NCBI RefSeq assembly: GCF_006539985.1 | Contig: NZ_BJOB01000016.1 | Coordinates: forward strand, 1 to 53,821 | Direction: 5' to 3' | Length of the DNA stretch: 53,821 bases | From: Kurthia gibsonii | Lineage (GTDB): Bacteria > Bacillota > Bacilli > Bacillales_A > Planococcaceae | Part shown: positions 7,046 through 15,480 of the stretch, in pieces | How positions within the stretch are numbered: the first letter of the stretch is position 1 | Layout: each line of letters starts with the position of its first letter | The notes under the pieces: generated by a model | The model's database searches: none | Told to the model about the DNA's origin: nothing | Seen by the model: only the letters and a program-made list of their open reading frames with translations | Position numbers and translations under genes: made by a program

Positions 7046-7993
7046 TTATGTCCATTTTGGAACAAGTCGAATATAGATTAATTCAAAAATCAGTTCACAA
7101 ACCGTTTGCGTCAGAATAATCGTCATTGTTAAACTTTGCATCGCATGTGGTAAAGCAAATGTTAATGGTAAGACAGCTAATGAATTACGCGTAAAACCAC
7201 TAAAGATTAATGCTCGTTCTGCTGGCTTTTTCAAACGATATAAACGTGCAATCATGACAGATAATACAGGCATAATGAGAATGAAGGCAATATAAATCGG
7301 AATCACTGCAAAAATTTCTTCCTTCATATTTGCCATGCGTTGTACTTGGGGCGCGACAATCACAAAGATTGTCAAAGCCATCGTCGGCACAGGTAACCAT
7401 GCAGAGGCTTGTTGAATCTTACGAATGGGTGAATCGAATCGCAAACAATATTGGATTGTTACTGCCACAAATAGTGGTAATACGAAAATCCATAAGAATG
7501 ATGTGAGGAACGGTTTCCACTGCATGAGCGCAAGACCTTCGCTTCCAACAAAGAACCATAGTTCAAATGGCAAAATGATGAGCTGAAGAATAAGTAAAAA
7601 AGGCGTCGCAAATAACATTTGTTTGGCATCACCATGACCAAGTGCTGTAAATACGATGACATAGTCTACACACGGCGCAAGTAATACGAGATAGACAGCT
7701 AGTCGTAAAGCAGGTTCAGTTGGTAAGAACGTAACGAGCCCGTAGACCACAAGCGGTACAACGATAAAATTCACCGCAAAAAGCGCAAAGAAAAAACGTA
7801 AATTCACGCGGAAATCATACTTCGTAAAGAATGGAATTTGTGAGAACATACTGTACAGTAAAACAGCTAAAACAAATGGAATCCACTGCTCTAATAAGCT
7901 ACTACTCGTTTGAAAAAAGTAACCATAGATGAATGCAACTCCTAATACAATAAAATAAAAAGTCGCTTGTCTCTCTTCTAATTTTTCACGCAT
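7046..7993 (-). CDS. ACR3/BASS-type membrane transporter
   Basis: This 315-residue integral membrane protein has about ten hydrophobic segments and belongs to the bile acid:sodium symporter superfamily, closest in pattern to the ACR3-like arsenite efflux group. Visible marks are APCVDYVIVFTALGHGD near residues 108-124, where ACR3 proteins have a functional Cys, and SGFTRNSLAVLPLTFALP near 265-282. No arsR, arsC or arsR-type operator is nearby, so arsenite export is only a possibility and the substrate remains open. The ATG at 7993 has AAAGGAGAG at correct spacing; an upstream in-frame ATG at 8026 has none. There is no terminator before the peptide cassette downstream, so read-through into it is possible and the protein could conceivably export the cassette product, though this family is not known for peptide export. 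Confidence 0.72.
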   Translation of the reverse strand: MREKLEERQATFYFIVLGVAFIYGYFFQTSSSLLEQWIPFVLAVLLYSMFSQIPFFTKYDFRVNLRFFFALFAVNFIVVPLVVYGLVTFLPTEPALRLAVYLVLLAPCVDYVIVFTALGHGDAKQMLFATPFLLILQLIILPFELWFFVGSEGLALMQWKPFLTSFLWIFVLPLFVAVTIQYCLRFDSPIRKIQQASAWLPVPTMALTIFVIVAPQVQRMANMKEEIFAVIPIYIAFILIMPVLSVMIARLYRLKKPAERALIFSGFTRNSLAVLPLTFALPHAMQSLTMTIILTQTVCELIFELIYIRLVPKWT

Positions 7994-8163
7994 CGAATTC
8001 TCTCCTTTCTTCGTGTTATAACACATACTTATTCATTGTGACGGAGGGATGCAAAGTGCGCAACCTCCAAATTCAGTACATTCTTTAGCACAGACCATTA
8101 TTTTCTTTTTCCAAACAGATGATTTACAATAAAGAAAAGTAGCTCGGTTTCGGGGGTGGGACG

Positions 8164-8907
8164 ATGTTTTATTTAGATGAGTCAGGCACAATTTCAAAGA
8201 ACAAGCCACACGCTAATAATATGCGTGATGTGTATTTCATCATTTGTTTCGTGCATACTCACGACCCCGAACAATTAAAAAAAGTGTATCGTCGCACGAT
8301 GAAAAAATTACGTCGTACATTTGCTGATTATTTTGCAACGCATGTACGCAATCCACGCGAACCAAAAGGCTCTGAACTCACACCGATTATGAAGCATTAT
8401 TTTATTTCGGAACTCATTCAAAAAACGGATATTACTGTATCCTATGTTGTGATTGATAATCGTCATATAAAAGATGTCTTCCGAGAAAATGATGCACGCA
8501 CATTCAATTTTTTCGTGAAATATTTACTTCAATTAAAAGAGCTAGATGCACGCGATCAGGAACACTTACATCTAAATATTGATAACCGAAATGTATCGCT
8601 CATGAATATGCATCAATTAGAAGAATATCTTGCGACAGAACTTGTTTTAACAGAGAAAGTAAGACATGTGCAAGTCGAATATTTAGACTCACGCGATAGC
8701 TACGGGGTTCGTACAGCCGATTTGTTTGCGAACTTACTCTATCAACGATTACGCTATCGTCGTAATCCGTTTCCAGACTACCACTTACAAGATCGCATAC
8801 GAAAAAAATCACCGATTCATCCCGCTTCACTCGAATGGGTATTCCAACAATTTAAAGCGAGCGGACGACTTCAGAATTATTTTTACATCCCTACGCAAAA
8901 AAATTGA
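8164..8907 (+). CDS. DUF3800 protein
   Basis: A 247-residue soluble protein with the DUF3800 pattern: an N-terminal FYLDESG, a central VIDNRHIK, HLNIDNRNV, and the C-terminal signature DSRDSYGVRTADLFANLLYQ. DUF3800 has an RNase H-like fold with acidic residues placed as in nucleases, and members are often found in defence or mobile contexts; the catalytic activity is not established. GGGGGTGGG just before the ATG is a plausible ribosome site. It stands alone, divergent from the transporter and convergent with the DUF4166 gene, and no toxin, helicase or methylase partner is adjacent. No sign of truncation is visible. It is part of the accessory block that separates guaA from pbuG. Confidence 0.78.
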   Translation: MFYLDESGTISKNKPHANNMRDVYFIICFVHTHDPEQLKKVYRRTMKKLRRTFADYFATHVRNPREPKGSELTPIMKHYFISELIQKTDITVSYVVIDNRHIKDVFRENDARTFNFFVKYLLQLKELDARDQEHLHLNIDNRNVSLMNMHQLEEYLATELVLTEKVRHVQVEYLDSRDSYGVRTADLFANLLYQRLRYRRNPFPDYHLQDRIRKKSPIHPASLEWVFQQFKASGRLQNYFYIPTQKN

Positions 8908-8909
8908 CG

Positions 8910-9060
8910 CTTACTTTTCGCGGTGCTACTATAGATTTAGGCGTACAAGTAAATCCTGAATCTACGCAATTGTGTCGAAAGACGACTGTAAGCTGTCTCT
9001 GTTTGGCAGCCGTACTCAGGTCAGTATGCCTTGAATTGAATACATGCGACATTTTGTCGT
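8910..9060. other. Unexplained structured spacer after the DUF3800 gene
   Basis: The spacer is less AT-rich than other intergenic regions here and can form several short stems: TAGATT/AATCTA around GATTTA/TAAATC, GTCG/CGAC, and GCTG/CAGC. On the minus strand the frame from about 9000 to 8905 is open (for example NCVDSGFTCTPKSIVAPRK) but has no start or ribosome site. It could be a small RNA, a 3' untranslated region or a gene remnant. Confidence 0.3.
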
Positions 9061-9070
9061 CACATAGAAG

Positions 9071-9102
9071 AACCCCTGATTTTTTAAAAATCAGGGGTTT
9101 TG
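9071..9102. terminator. Bidirectional terminator
   Basis: AACCCCTGATTTTT and AAAAATCAGGGGTT form a near-perfect stem followed by TTGTTTT. It serves the convergent DUF3800 and DUF4166 genes. Confidence 0.88.
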
Positions 9103-9123
9103 TTTTATATAAAAAGCTAATCT

Positions 9124-9726
9124 TTATTCTGTTATTTCTTCAAATTCACCCGCATACATCATAATCGTACCGAGTAAATCATTAAAGACTGTCGCATGAA
9201 CGGTATACACACCACGTTCATCATCATAACCATCTTCAACAATCGCCTGTCCTTTGAAAAAAGAAGGAAGTGGCACCAGTCCAAATAAGTGCTGGGCATT
9301 CGTACGTGTAATGAGTTTGCCCTCTTTTGAAACATCCAATAATAAATTCGAACGCATCATCGCAGGTTTTCCGAGTAAATCGTAAGCTGTATTCGTATTC
9401 AAATCAATACGTGTTGTCGAGTTGAACGCACGTGTTTTCTTTGGAAAATAAAAATTACGCGACCAATTCATATCGACAATACCATTCCCCTGATCCACCG
9501 TTTCGTACATCATATCAAATGGCACATTCGACCCCTGCTCTGGAAATAAAAAATCCATCAACGGCGCTGCATAATAAAAAGGCAACAGTAACGGACTCCC
9601 ATGCTTCACCGTTGACATCACCCCTTTTGCGCGGAATGTTTCACCAGGAACTGTATGGTAGCGGTGTTGTAACATCGGATGCAAACGTTCAAAATCCTCA
9701 CCAAGTAATTGCTTATAGACAGACAT
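9124..9726 (-). CDS. DUF4166 protein
   Basis: A 200-residue protein that starts MSVYKQLLGEDFERLHPMLQ, the typical opening of the DUF4166 family of Bacillales, and is full length for the family. There is no signal peptide; it is predicted to be soluble with many beta strands. The family has no established function. The ribosome site AAAGGAGG is strong. Its 5' leader contains an unusual hairpin just before the ribosome site and a pair of direct repeats further up, which suggests that it is regulated. The neighbours (DUF3800, then guaA upstream) do not suggest a role. Confidence 0.78.
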   Translation of the reverse strand: MSVYKQLLGEDFERLHPMLQHRYHTVPGETFRAKGVMSTVKHGSPLLLPFYYAAPLMDFLFPEQGSNVPFDMMYETVDQGNGIVDMNWSRNFYFPKKTRAFNSTTRIDLNTNTAYDLLGKPAMMRSNLLLDVSKEGKLITRTNAQHLFGLVPLPSFFKGQAIVEDGYDDERGVYTVHATVFNDLLGTIMMYAGEFEEITE

Positions 9727-9757
9727 AGATTAGCCTCCTTTCTATAGTGATTCCCGA

Positions 9758-9802
9758 TTTAGTTGAAAACATACTATGAGAGTATGCGCCCAACTAAATC
9801 TC
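9758..9802 (-). promoter_or_regulatory. Leader hairpin before the DUF4166 gene
   Basis: GATTTAGTTG and CAACTAAATC pair over 10 bases, with an inner CATACT/AGTATG stem, about 20 bases before the ribosome site. No T-run follows, so it is not a terminator; it may affect mRNA stability or bind a regulator as DNA. Confidence 0.5.
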
Positions 9803-9825
9803 TGGAATGAGATGAATCGCTAAAA

Positions 9826-9851
9826 TATGACGCTGTACAATATGACGCTTT
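9826..9851. repeat. Direct repeats, period 15
   Basis: AATATGACGCT occurs twice, separated by GTAC, upstream of the DUF4166 leader. Spacing and position suit a tandem operator, though no regulator is known. Confidence 0.5.
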
Positions 9852-9927
9852 ACACTGTTATTATAATATGAATGGAAGGGGAAATATAGTTTGGTGGGTT
9901 GGAGAGGAAGGACTTCTTATTTTATAG

Positions 9928-10009
9928 CATAAAAAGCCTACACCTCTTGCGAGATATAGGCTTTATTGAAGTTTTTGTGCTCCTGCGGTGCTTACGCATC
10001 CTCGTCGCA
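9928..10009. repeat. 82-base repeat, copy 1 (terminator plus REP-like segment)
   Basis: This copy and the one at 10074-10155 match at 76 of 82 positions. The left half is an intrinsic terminator for minus-strand transcription (AAAAAGCCTA ... TAGGCTTT); the right half is a GC-richer segment with a TGCG/CGCA stem. Confidence 0.75.
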
Positions 10010-10073
10010 GATTAGCCGTGCGCTTATGTGTAAATTCTTTTATGAGCGATAACCATTTCTTCTTCTCTCACAT

Positions 10074-10155
10074 CATAAAAAGCCTACACCTCTTGTGAGG
10101 TATAGGCTTTACTCGATTTTTTGTGCTCCTGCGGTGCTTACGCATCCTCGTCGCA
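10074..10155. repeat. 82-base repeat, copy 2, terminator of guaA
   Basis: This is the second copy of the repeat. On the minus strand AAAGCCTATACCTC and GAGGTGTAGGCTTT pair and are followed by TTTTT, making it the likely guaA terminator. The two changes in the hairpin loop-side stem relative to copy 1 restore pairing. Confidence 0.75.
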
Positions 10156-10221
10156 AACATCAACTTCGCTTGCGCGAAAAATTTCTGCGGGGCTTCGCTC
10201 CTCGAAATTTGGTTGATGTTT
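10155..10221. repeat. Large inverted repeat touching the guaA stop
   Basis: AAACATCAAC/GTTGATGTTT and AAATTTC/GAAATTT form a 67-base hairpin whose loop contains a third REP-like segment (GCGGGGCTTCGCTCC). No T-run follows on the minus strand; it may shield the guaA mRNA 3' end. Confidence 0.6.
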
Positions 10222-11773
10222 ATTCCCACTCAATCGTTGCTGGTGGTTTAGATGTAATGTCATACACGCAGCGGTTGATGTGGTCTACTTCGTTTATGAT
10301 ACGTACTGAGATTTTTTCTAATACGTCCCAAGGGATACGTGCCCAGTCAGATGTCATACCGTCGATTGATGTTACAGCGCGGATTCCGATTGTGTAATCG
10401 TATGTGCGTTGGTCGCCCATTACGCCGACAGAGCGGATGTCAGGTAATACAGTGAAGTATTGCCAGATGTCGCGGTCAAGGCCAGCTTTTGCGATTTCTT
10501 CACGTAGGATGAAGTCAGATTCGCGAACGATTTCTAATTTTTCTTCTGTTACTTCGCCAAGTACACGGATTCCAAGACCAGGGCCTGGGAATGGTTGACG
10601 CCATACTACTTTTTCATCAAGACCTAATTCAAGACCTAATTGACGTACTTCGTCTTTGAATAGTGTGTTTAATGGCTCGATTAATTCGAATTGCATGTCT
10701 TCTGGAAGACCACCAACGTTATGGTGTGATTTAATTGTTTGCGCTGTAGCTGTACCAGATTCAATAATGTCTGTGTATAGTGTTCCTTGTGCTAGGAAGT
10801 CCATACCTTCTAATTTTGAAGCTTCTTCGTCAAATACGTAAACGAATTCGTTACCGATGATTTTACGTTTTTTCTCTGGGTCAGAAACGCCTTTTAATTT
10901 GTTCATGAAGCGTTCGCGTGCATCAATTTTGATCACGTTCATGTCGAAGTCTTCAGTGAAAGTTTTCATTACTTGTTCAACTTCACCTTTACGGTTTAAG
11001 TTGTGGTCTACGAACATACAAGTTAATTGGTCGCCGATTGCTTTGTGGATTAATACCGCTACAACTGATGAGTCAACGCCACCTGAAAGTGCGCAAAGTA
11101 CTTTTTTGTCGCCAACTTGTTCACGAATTTTCTCGATTTCTACTTCGATGAAGTTCGCCATTGACCAGTCGCCTTTTGATTGGCAAATGTCTAATGCGAA
11201 GTGACGTAGTAAGTCGTTTCCATAAACAGAGTGACGTACTTCTGGGTGGAACTGTACTGCATAGAATTTGCGGCTTTCGTCTGCCATTGCAGAGATTGGG
11301 CAAGATTCGCTTGTTGCGATTGTAGTGAAGCCTTCTGGTGTTTCTGTTACAAGGTCACCGTGGCTCATCCATACAACTTGTTCTTTTGGAAGGTCTGCAA
11401 ATAATGCATTCTCTTGTAAAATTTTAATTTCAGCTTTACCGTATTCACTGTTACCTGCTTTTTCAACTTTACCGCCTAGTGTATGTGCCATTAATTGCAT
11501 ACCATAGCAAATACCTAAGATTGGTAAACCTAATTCGAAAATAGCTGGGTCAATGCTGAACGCACCTTCACCATATACTGAGTTCGGGCCGCCTGAGAAA
11601 ATAATCCCTGTAGCATGCATGCCTTTGATATCTTCAGCTGTAATTGTGTGTGGGTGTAATTCACTGTATACACCGAATTCACGAATACGACGTGTAATTA
11701 ATTGATTATATTGGCTACCGAAATCAAGAACAACAATCTTCTCTTGATTCATTAAATTTGTACTTGCTGACAA
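10220..11773 (-). CDS. guaA: GMP synthase (glutamine-hydrolysing)
   Basis: GuaA converts XMP to GMP using ATP and glutamine, the last step of de novo GMP synthesis. The class I amidotransferase domain occupies about residues 1-190, with the nucleophile in GICYGMQ (Cys89) and the His/Glu pair in FHPEV. The ATP pyrophosphatase domain begins with the P-loop LSGGVDSS near 230, and the GMPS C-terminal dimerisation domain ends with PPATIEWE, the canonical end. I chose the TTG at 11773, giving 517 residues, because GAGGTGG lies five bases before it. The GTG at 11782 overlaps that site, and the first ATG (11752) has no ribosome site. A guanine riboswitch and terminator precede the gene, so guanine should repress it. 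The upstream yeaC-yeaD-yebA genes are the same neighbours as in B. subtilis. Confidence 0.96.
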   Translation of the reverse strand: MSASTNLMNQEKIVVLDFGSQYNQLITRRIREFGVYSELHPHTITAEDIKGMHATGIIFSGGPNSVYGEGAFSIDPAIFELGLPILGICYGMQLMAHTLGGKVEKAGNSEYGKAEIKILQENALFADLPKEQVVWMSHGDLVTETPEGFTTIATSESCPISAMADESRKFYAVQFHPEVRHSVYGNDLLRHFALDICQSKGDWSMANFIEVEIEKIREQVGDKKVLCALSGGVDSSVVAVLIHKAIGDQLTCMFVDHNLNRKGEVEQVMKTFTEDFDMNVIKIDARERFMNKLKGVSDPEKKRKIIGNEFVYVFDEEASKLEGMDFLAQGTLYTDIIESGTATAQTIKSHHNVGGLPEDMQFELIEPLNTLFKDEVRQLGLELGLDEKVVWRQPFPGPGLGIRVLGEVTEEKLEIVRESDFILREEIAKAGLDRDIWQYFTVLPDIRSVGVMGDQRTYDYTIGIRAVTSIDGMTSDWARIPWDVLEKISVRIINEVDHINRCVYDITSKPPATIEWE

Positions 11774-11854
11774 AAGTTCCACCTCTTCATTAATAGTTAA
11801 ATTGATTACGTACTCATACGGTAGGACGGCTGTAGTTTATCTCAATTGATTCGA

Positions 11855-11894
11855 AAAGAACGCGTATGAAAATATCACTATTTTCCACGCGTCC
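11855..11894 (-). terminator. Riboswitch expression platform before guaA
   Basis: On the minus strand ACGCGT and ACGCGT with AAAATA/TATTTT form a long stem, followed by TTCTTTT. It lies between the guanine aptamer and guaA and is the likely ligand-induced terminator. Confidence 0.75.
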
Positions 11895-11944
11895 TCACTT
11901 CACATAAAAGATGATTTACTAAGCCTCTATATATACCGTTCATC

Positions 11945-12017
11945 CACCTTCATAGTCAAGTTATTTACGGCAACTCGGTAGAGACATTCGAACCATATTA
12001 TCGAACATATATGAGGG
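11945..12017 (-). promoter_or_regulatory. Guanine-sensing purine riboswitch upstream of guaA
   Basis: The minus strand shows ATATGGTTCG, GTCTCTACC, GCCGTAAA and GACTATGA in the order of the purine aptamer. The C in GACTA indicates guanine specificity. The core reads GTCTCTACC where GTTTCTACC is usual, a change at the flipped-out U48 position. A TATAAT on the minus strand at 12028-12033 is the likely -10, which places the start point right at the aptamer; its -35 is weak. Confidence 0.9.
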
Positions 12018-12068
12018 TAATTCAATTATTATACTTTGCACTTAGTTTAACTGTAGTAAAGCTTAAAA

Positions 12069-14273
12069 TCAACCTCTTGTTTCATTAATTAAATTTTTCC
12101 AACATTCTTTAAATTCATCCCATCTAGCCGAATCAGCATTCGGATCATATAAGCGTCGTTCCATTAAATTTGTCAATTTCGACATATCTTCTGTACGGAG
12201 CTGTTGATCCACTCGTTTTGCGAATGTTGCTAGTGTTTCACCGTCTTCTCTCACAAGTAGATTATGACGCGCTAGTCGGCGAAGTAGTACACGATAAGCT
12301 TGTTCAATTGGTGGTTTTTTCTGATTGTAATACCAGATGAACAAGTTCACATACCAGCGATGACGTGTAAAGAATAAAACAATTGCTAGTACTATGACAC
12401 CAATACCAAATGCGATTGGTAACCAATTATTCGTATTCGTTGTTGTTGCTTTTTGTTCTTTTGGTTGTTGTTCTTTTTTCATTTCTTGCTCTTTTTTTGG
12501 TTGTTCCTTCTTTTGCTCCTCTTGCTTTTTCTGTTCTTCCTGCTTCTTTTCTTCTTTCTTCGTAGGTGCTTCGTTTTGTGTCGTTTCTTCTTCGACTTGT
12601 TCATCGAATCCTTCAAAACCGATTGTCGGTTCAAATGGCATCCAACCAACTTCTGGAATATAGACCTCTACCCAAGAGTGCGCATTATTGTTCGTTACGC
12701 TATATTGGCTCATACCATCCTTTAATACTTCCGTTGAAGCGGTTTTATCGCCTGGTGAGAATCCTTTCACCCAGCGTGTTGGCACACCAATTGAGCGCAT
12801 CATCATGACCATCGAAGTCGAGAAGTTATCACAATACCCTACCTTTGTATCGAATAAGAAGCGATCAACATAATCTTCATCACCTGTTGGGTAACCAACA
12901 TTTATATTTGAATAGCGATATCCCGATGTTTTAAAGTAATCGACCACTGCGTTTGCTTTGTCATATACACTTTTTTCGTCTTTCGTAATATCTGTTGCTA
13001 AGTCGCGTACTCGTTTTGGTAAGGTTGCAGGAACTTGTAAATTTTCTTTTTTCTCTTTCGGTGTAATACCTGTGTCTTTTGCAATCATTTGCATGCGTGA
13101 TGCATCTAATTCTTTTTGTTTATAGATTGGTTTCGTATAAACATATTCATAACTTAATAAATCAACGACTTTACGATCTTTACCTTTCGTTGCACGAATC
13201 TTACCTGAATCTATCTCGATATAAAATTGATTGTTCTTTTCATTACTGCGTAAGATTTCTTTAACTCCATACGGCTGTACAAGGAAGCTATATTTCTTAT
13301 CCATCTTCACTCGCATATCTAATTCATTCTTTTTCTTACCGCCTGGAATTGATGTTTTAATCGCTTCACCATAGTCAAATGTAGAGACGAGAATTTCGTT
13401 CTGTGCATTCTTCCAACCTCGTCCTGTATAAGAAGACTTCGATTCTACACGCATGTACTGCGGTTCTTTTGCAGTGTATTGGAAAACCGGTGTACTATCG
13501 CGTTCAAAGTCTCCCCCTAATTGGTCGTCATTTTCAACATAGCCAATTTTACCAACTGTATTAATATTGGCATTCGTCCACTTTACTAAATTTTCAATTG
13601 GTTCTGGTAAGTTTGTTGCTGCTTTTTGTTTTGGCATTGCATAAGCAAATGCCGCACTTACACCAATCAATAAAAATAACGGAACCAGTAGTTTTAAATA
13701 GTTCCCAATCGTTTGTTTCATTTTATTTTCACTCATCAGTCGCTCTGTGAATAATAAGCCCGTCAATAAGAGACCTAAAATCATCGTGCGTATAATACTT
13801 GCATCCGCATTATATTTTGTAAATGTATCAATGAGTGCTAAAAATAAAACTGTTAAAATAAAGAAGAATAAGATAGAACGACGAATCGTCAACCAATGAT
13901 GGATTAAGTAGATAGTCATCCATAATAAAATTAAGAAGAGCATCGTTTTAAATCCATCTGACATATCTATCCAATTTCCTGTAACAAGCGCACGCATACT
14001 CTCTGTTATACTCTGGATAAATGGTCCGTCTTGTGGCTTTTGTATGTATAACATAAACCAAATAATATAGGCGCCTTTAATTCCAACAGAGATACCTGTA
14101 TGTACGTGCGCAATATTTGTTACTAAGCAAATAACGATAAATAACATTAATAAATCGTAATGACCTGTATTCGTCAATTCCATAACGGGTAGTAACCACT
14201 CTCGTAACATAAAGAAAATAAGTATATATAAAAAGAGCAGCTTACTCCACTTCAACAAATCTTTATTCTCCAT
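12069..14273 (-). CDS. yebA: Transglutaminase-like membrane protein (TgpA/YebA family)
   Basis: A 734-residue membrane protein. About six membrane segments fill residues 1-210. An extracellular part follows with a transglutaminase-like core, whose active Cys lies in VGYCDNFST (about 480) and His in NNNAHSWVEVY (about 535). A low-complexity Lys/Glu/Gln stretch (about 575-615), one more membrane segment and a cytoplasmic DUF4129-type tail complete it. The third member of the catalytic triad, usually Asp in FDPT, is Glu here (FEPT), a conservative change. It is the last gene of the yeaC-yeaD-yebA set, overlapping yeaD by 11 bases. Such trios (MoxR ATPase, DUF58, TgpA) are common in bacteria and are linked to envelope functions, but the substrate is unknown. 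Confidence 0.85.
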   Translation of the reverse strand: MENKDLLKWSKLLFLYILIFFMLREWLLPVMELTNTGHYDLLMLFIVICLVTNIAHVHTGISVGIKGAYIIWFMLYIQKPQDGPFIQSITESMRALVTGNWIDMSDGFKTMLFLILLWMTIYLIHHWLTIRRSILFFFILTVLFLALIDTFTKYNADASIIRTMILGLLLTGLLFTERLMSENKMKQTIGNYLKLLVPLFLLIGVSAAFAYAMPKQKAATNLPEPIENLVKWTNANINTVGKIGYVENDDQLGGDFERDSTPVFQYTAKEPQYMRVESKSSYTGRGWKNAQNEILVSTFDYGEAIKTSIPGGKKKNELDMRVKMDKKYSFLVQPYGVKEILRSNEKNNQFYIEIDSGKIRATKGKDRKVVDLLSYEYVYTKPIYKQKELDASRMQMIAKDTGITPKEKKENLQVPATLPKRVRDLATDITKDEKSVYDKANAVVDYFKTSGYRYSNINVGYPTGDEDYVDRFLFDTKVGYCDNFSTSMVMMMRSIGVPTRWVKGFSPGDKTASTEVLKDGMSQYSVTNNNAHSWVEVYIPEVGWMPFEPTIGFEGFDEQVEEETTQNEAPTKKEEKKQEEQKKQEEQKKEQPKKEQEMKKEQQPKEQKATTTNTNNWLPIAFGIGVIVLAIVLFFTRHRWYVNLFIWYYNQKKPPIEQAYRVLLRRLARHNLLVREDGETLATFAKRVDQQLRTEDMSKLTNLMERRLYDPNADSARWDEFKECWKNLINETRG

Positions 14274-15480
14274 ATCTACCCTCCTGACCCACTAAAGAAA
14301 AGCGTCCGCGTTCTACATAGACAACTTGAATACCTGCTTTTTCAGCATGATACTCAACAACTGGATCAGCTTTCCATGTTGTTTTATCATTTGGTTTTAC
14401 GACATAGATGATTGGTTTACTACCGCGCGTGGCATTCATCTTTAATAAATCAATCCAATCCACATCTAACTGTGATGTAACGAGCATGAGTGCGTTTGAA
14501 CTACGAACTAATTCATCATGTCCATAGATTTTCTTCGGCTCATAAATTGATGGTTCAATTGTCGCCAAATAATACATCAATTGCTCCAAATCATTCTCTG
14601 AACGAAACTCAGCTAATGAGAAGCGGTGTTCTCCTGCTCCTAAAAAACAAACAGGCTCCTTTTGGCGATGTGCCGCTTGCATAAGTGAAGCAACAAACGA
14701 AATCTGCCCTTCAAAATTCGCACCTTTTGATGTATCTAACACAACACATACATCATCTGATTGTTGATATTCAAATTCTTTCGTATAGAGCATGCCAGTT
14801 TTTGCAAAGCTCGACCAGTGAAGCCATGTCATACGATCTCCTGGGGCATAATCTCGAATACTTGCAACCATTGTCGACTGCTGCGGTTGTTTTTGTGATG
14901 TATAACCTAGCATTCCCTGTTCTTGTGAGAATCGTCTAGTGAAGGACATGTTCTCGACTTTCGGATAGACAATCAACGTCTTTTTCGCTTCAATGTATTT
15001 CGTCTTTTGAATCCACCCTAATACATCGGCTACTTGTACTTGAATACCTTCTAATTCATGGCGACCACGAGCTAGTTTTGGAACGGTATAGCTCCAACTT
15101 ACTTGTCGCTTAAAGCCCATCGGTAATAACTTGTGTAAATCACGTGTCTGTAGTTCAGCAAAGGCGCCTTTTGGTTCCATTTCTTGTACAACAATGAACA
15201 AGATGGGAAGCCATGATTGTCTTTTTAATGTGACTTGAACTTTTAGTGCGTCACCTTCTACAAAACGCTTATTTAAAACCTTTCGTTCGACTGTCATATG
15301 ACCAATTGGCGTTAAAAAGACAAGGAAGGAATACAGTGCAAATGGAATGACCATAAAGAACACAAACCATAACACGAATCCTCCTTGAATCGTTGCAAAT
15401 AATAAACTGCCTAGCACAAGTAATAGGACGAGTAACATACGTGTGACAGACGATGTAATTCGTCTTAACCTCGATTTCAT
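14263..15480 (-). CDS. yeaD: DUF58 domain protein
   Basis: A 405-residue protein with two membrane segments near the N-terminus (about 10-60) and a DUF58 region, recognisable by RDYAPGDRMTWLHWSSFAKTG near residues 210-230, followed by a vWA-like domain starting VCVVLDTSKG. DUF58 proteins almost always accompany MoxR ATPases; the pair is thought to act as a chaperone-like or metal-dependent assembly system, though the target is not established. Its ATG overlaps the stop of the MoxR gene (ATGA) and its 3' end overlaps the yebA start, so the three are translationally coupled. GC content and codon use look like the neighbours. Confidence 0.85.
   Translation of the reverse strand: MKSRLRRITSSVTRMLLVLLLVLGSLLFATIQGGFVLWFVFFMVIPFALYSFLVFLTPIGHMTVERKVLNKRFVEGDALKVQVTLKRQSWLPILFIVVQEMEPKGAFAELQTRDLHKLLPMGFKRQVSWSYTVPKLARGRHELEGIQVQVADVLGWIQKTKYIEAKKTLIVYPKVENMSFTRRFSQEQGMLGYTSQKQPQQSTMVASIRDYAPGDRMTWLHWSSFAKTGMLYTKEFEYQQSDDVCVVLDTSKGANFEGQISFVASLMQAAHRQKEPVCFLGAGEHRFSLAEFRSENDLEQLMYYLATIEPSIYEPKKIYGHDELVRSSNALMLVTSQLDVDWIDLLKMNATRGSKPIIYVVKPNDKTTWKADPVVEYHAEKAGIQVVYVERGRFSLVGQEGRYGE

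Noticed and set aside
6497-7081. 194-codon plus-strand frame across the peptide cassette
   Set aside because: It has no ribosome site and its sequence is explained by the promoter, 45-codon gene, leader hairpins and terminator on the other strand.
8049-8132. 27-codon plus-strand frame with GGAGGG
   Set aside because: The purine-rich stretch touches the ATG with no spacer, so it cannot act as its ribosome site; more likely part of the DUF3800/transporter divergent promoter region.
12069-14273. Catalytic defect of YebA because of FEPT instead of FDPT
   Set aside because: Cys and His are intact and Glu for Asp is a conservative change that I believe also occurs in Bacillus homologues.
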